From the NCBI RefSeq assembly GCF_024701975.1, contig NZ_JANLNM010000008.1:305689-369688 (forward strand): a stretch of DNA of 64,000 nucleotides. The letters are read 5' to 3'. The DNA comes from Variovorax sp. ZS18.2.2. Lineage in GTDB: Bacteria; Pseudomonadota; Gammaproteobacteria; Burkholderiales; Burkholderiaceae_C. Below are positions 62,750 through 64,000 of the stretch, piece after piece (within the stretch, counting starts at the first letter, position 1; every line of letters begins with the position of its first letter). The notes beneath the pieces were generated by a model, which searched no databases, was not told the origin of the DNA, and saw nothing but the letters and a program-made list of their open reading frames with translations. A program made the position numbers and the translations under genes.

Positions 62750-63291
62750 GAGATCTCCGCGTTTTCCAGTCGCGCACCAGCCAGATCCTTGGCCGAGAGT
62801 TGCGGGCCGACACCGGTATCCGGCCACGCGATCGCCAGGCCGGGGTCGTTCCACGCGATGCAGCGCTCGTGTGCAGGCGCGTAGTAGTCGGTGGTCTTGT
62901 AGAGAAACTCCGCCGTATCGCTCAGCACGAGGAATCCGTGCGCACACCCTGCGGGCACCCACAGCTGCTTGTGGTTGTCTTCGGTCAGATCGACACCCAC
63001 CCATCGGCCGAAGGTCGGCGAGGACTTGCGGATATCGACCGCCACGTCGAACACCGCGCCTTGCGCGACCCGGACCAACTTGCCTTGGGGCTGCCGGACC
63101 TGGTAATGCAGCCCGCGCAGCACACCCTTCACCGAACGCGAATGGTTGTCCTGCACGAAGTCAACGTGCCTGCCGATGGCTTCGTCAAAGGCCTTCTGAT
63201 TGAAGCTCTCGAAGAAAAAACCGCGCGCATCACCGAACACCCTGGGTTCGATCACCAGCACATCGGGGATCGTGGTGGACGTGACCTTCAT
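62746..63291 (-). CDS. rfbC: dTDP-4-dehydrorhamnose 3,5-epimerase
   Basis: A 181-aa cupin-fold epimerase of dTDP-L-rhamnose synthesis: PDVLVIEPRVFGDARGFFFE, FVQDNHSRSVKGVLRGLHYQ (catalytic His), and VPAGCAHGFLVLSD. ATG 63291 overlaps the stop of rfbA (ATGA), so the two are cotranslated for O-antigen or exopolysaccharide sugar supply. Confidence 0.97.
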   Translation of the reverse strand: MKVTSTTIPDVLVIEPRVFGDARGFFFESFNQKAFDEAIGRHVDFVQDNHSRSVKGVLRGLHYQVRQPQGKLVRVAQGAVFDVAVDIRKSSPTFGRWVGVDLTEDNHKQLWVPAGCAHGFLVLSDTAEFLYKTTDYYAPAHERCIAWNDPGLAIAWPDTGVGPQLSAKDLAGARLENAEIS

Positions 63292-64000
63292 CAGCGCACC
63301 TCCTCGGCCAGCAGATGGGCCAGGTACTGGCCGTAGCCGTTCTTCCGAAGCGGCGCAGCCAGGCGCGACAACTGCTCGTCGTCGATATAGCCGTTGCGCC
63401 AGGCGATCTCTTCGGGGCATGCGATCTTCAGGCCTTGGCGATGTTCCAGCGTCGCGATGAACTGCCCCGCCTCCAGCAAGCTCTCATGCGTGCCCGTATC
63501 GAGCCACGCATAGCCGCGCTGCATGATCTGCACATTGAGCTTGCCAAGGTCGAGGTAGGCCTGGTTGACGGCCGTGATCTCCAGTTCGCCACGGGCGCTG
63601 GGCTTGACGGCCTTCGCGATATCGACGACCTGGTTGTCGTAGAAGTAAAGGCCGGTCACTGCGTAGTTGCTCTTCGGCGCGACCGGCTTCTCTTCGATGC
63701 TGCTGGCCTTGCCCTGTGCATCGAAGGCCACCACGCCGTAGCGCTCGGGATCCTGCACGTGGTACGCAAACACGGTGGCACCGGTCTCCTGCGCGTTGGC
63801 GCTGCTCAACAGATGGGCGAAGTCGTGGCCATAGAAGATGTTGTCCCCCAACACCAGCGCACTGGGGTCGTTCCCCACGAACTTCTCGCCAATGATGAAC
63901 GCCTGCGCCAGCCCGTCCGGACTCGGCTGCACCGCGTACTGCAGGTTGATGCCCCACTGGCTGCCATCGCCCAGCAACTGCTGGAAGCGCGGCGTGTCCT
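63291..64000 (-). CDS. rfbA: Glucose-1-phosphate thymidylyltransferase, partial (N-terminus beyond window)
   Basis: Nucleotidyltransferase making dTDP-glucose, the first step of dTDP-rhamnose synthesis. The visible part starts DTPRFQQLLGDGSQWGINL and shows ALVLGDNIFYGHDF (metal-binding Asp), VVAFDAQGKASSIEEKP, and WLDTGTHESLLEAGQFI. About 55 N-terminal residues, including the nucleotide-binding GGSGTRL motif, lie past base 64000. It is followed by rfbC with a 4-nt overlap. Confidence 0.96.
   Translation of the reverse strand, partial: DTPRFQQLLGDGSQWGINLQYAVQPSPDGLAQAFIIGEKFVGNDPSALVLGDNIFYGHDFAHLLSSANAQETGATVFAYHVQDPERYGVVAFDAQGKASSIEEKPVAPKSNYAVTGLYFYDNQVVDIAKAVKPSARGELEITAVNQAYLDLGKLNVQIMQRGYAWLDTGTHESLLEAGQFIATLEHRQGLKIACPEEIAWRNGYIDDEQLSRLAAPLRKNGYGQYLAHLLAEEVR

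Overview
The window is high-GC DNA from a betaproteobacterium, most likely Burkholderiales/Comamonadaceae close to Variovorax. This rests on the housekeeping block tyrS / M23 peptidase / anmK / erpA-rpsI-rplM, on ahcY-tlyA-metF behind an S-adenosylhomocysteine riboswitch, and on the general protein make-up. It is ordinary chromosome with one clear accessory island. No tRNA, rRNA, CRISPR array, IS transposase, integrase or replication origin was recognised. Coding density is very high: no gene-free stretch exceeds 300 bases (the longest are about 267 nt at 1685-1951, 258 nt at 19763-20020 and 259 nt at 58117-58375). Many neighbours overlap by four bases (ATGA, GTGA or TTGA).

Region by region. 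(1) 1-9.4 kb: a SCO1/PCu(A)C copper-chaperone pair, a medium/long-chain acyl-CoA ligase, a nitroreductase, a metallophosphoesterase, an AraC regulator, a DMT transporter, a UbiE-like methyltransferase and several conserved hypotheticals. (2) 9.4-19.8 kb: lipid and CoA metabolism. There is an SDR divergent from an AraC regulator with a candidate 21-bp-phased operator, a thiolase-SDR pair divergent from a 909-aa MalT-like LuxR regulator, a triple AP2-like-repeat protein, and an acyl-CoA dehydrogenase with a CaiB/BaiF racemase-like protein. (3) 19.9-28.4 kb: an orphan type VI secretion island read on the minus strand (vgrG, DUF4123 adaptor, VasX-like pore-forming effector, DUF6708-like membrane protein, DotU/TssL-like protein). 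It is flanked by 62-bp imperfect direct repeats of the 3' end of the adjacent metallophosphoesterase gene. (4) 28.4-33.7 kb: that phosphoesterase, a two-domain ether-lipid-type enzyme (alkylglycerol monooxygenase-like plus TMEM86/YhhN-like), a DmeF-type metal exporter and ruvB. (5) 33.8-40.3 kb: a tightly overlapping phospholipid operon resembling E. coli ynbABCD, with an added PlsC acyltransferase and a small membrane protein, lying between ruvB and ruvA. (6) 40.3-56.6 kb: ruvA, phoH-ybeY, dtd, a second CDF transporter, a FecR-OmpA pair, tyrS, an M23 peptidase, anmK, an MFS exporter, erpA, rpsI-rplM, rlmJ, rlpA, metF and tlyA. (7) 56.7-64 kb: ahcY with its riboswitch, a polyhydroxyalkanoate cluster (phasin, hydrolase, small PhaE/PhaR-like protein, class III-type PhaC, GNAT) and rfbC-rfbA, with rfbA running off the window end.

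The most interesting units are the complete riboswitch with promoter and terminator, the ynb-like phospholipid operon with its altered CDP-alcohol phosphotransferase motif, the fused ether-lipid enzyme, the flanked VgrG/VasX island, the 21-bp-spaced AraC operator candidate, and the inverted repeat on the rplM promoter.
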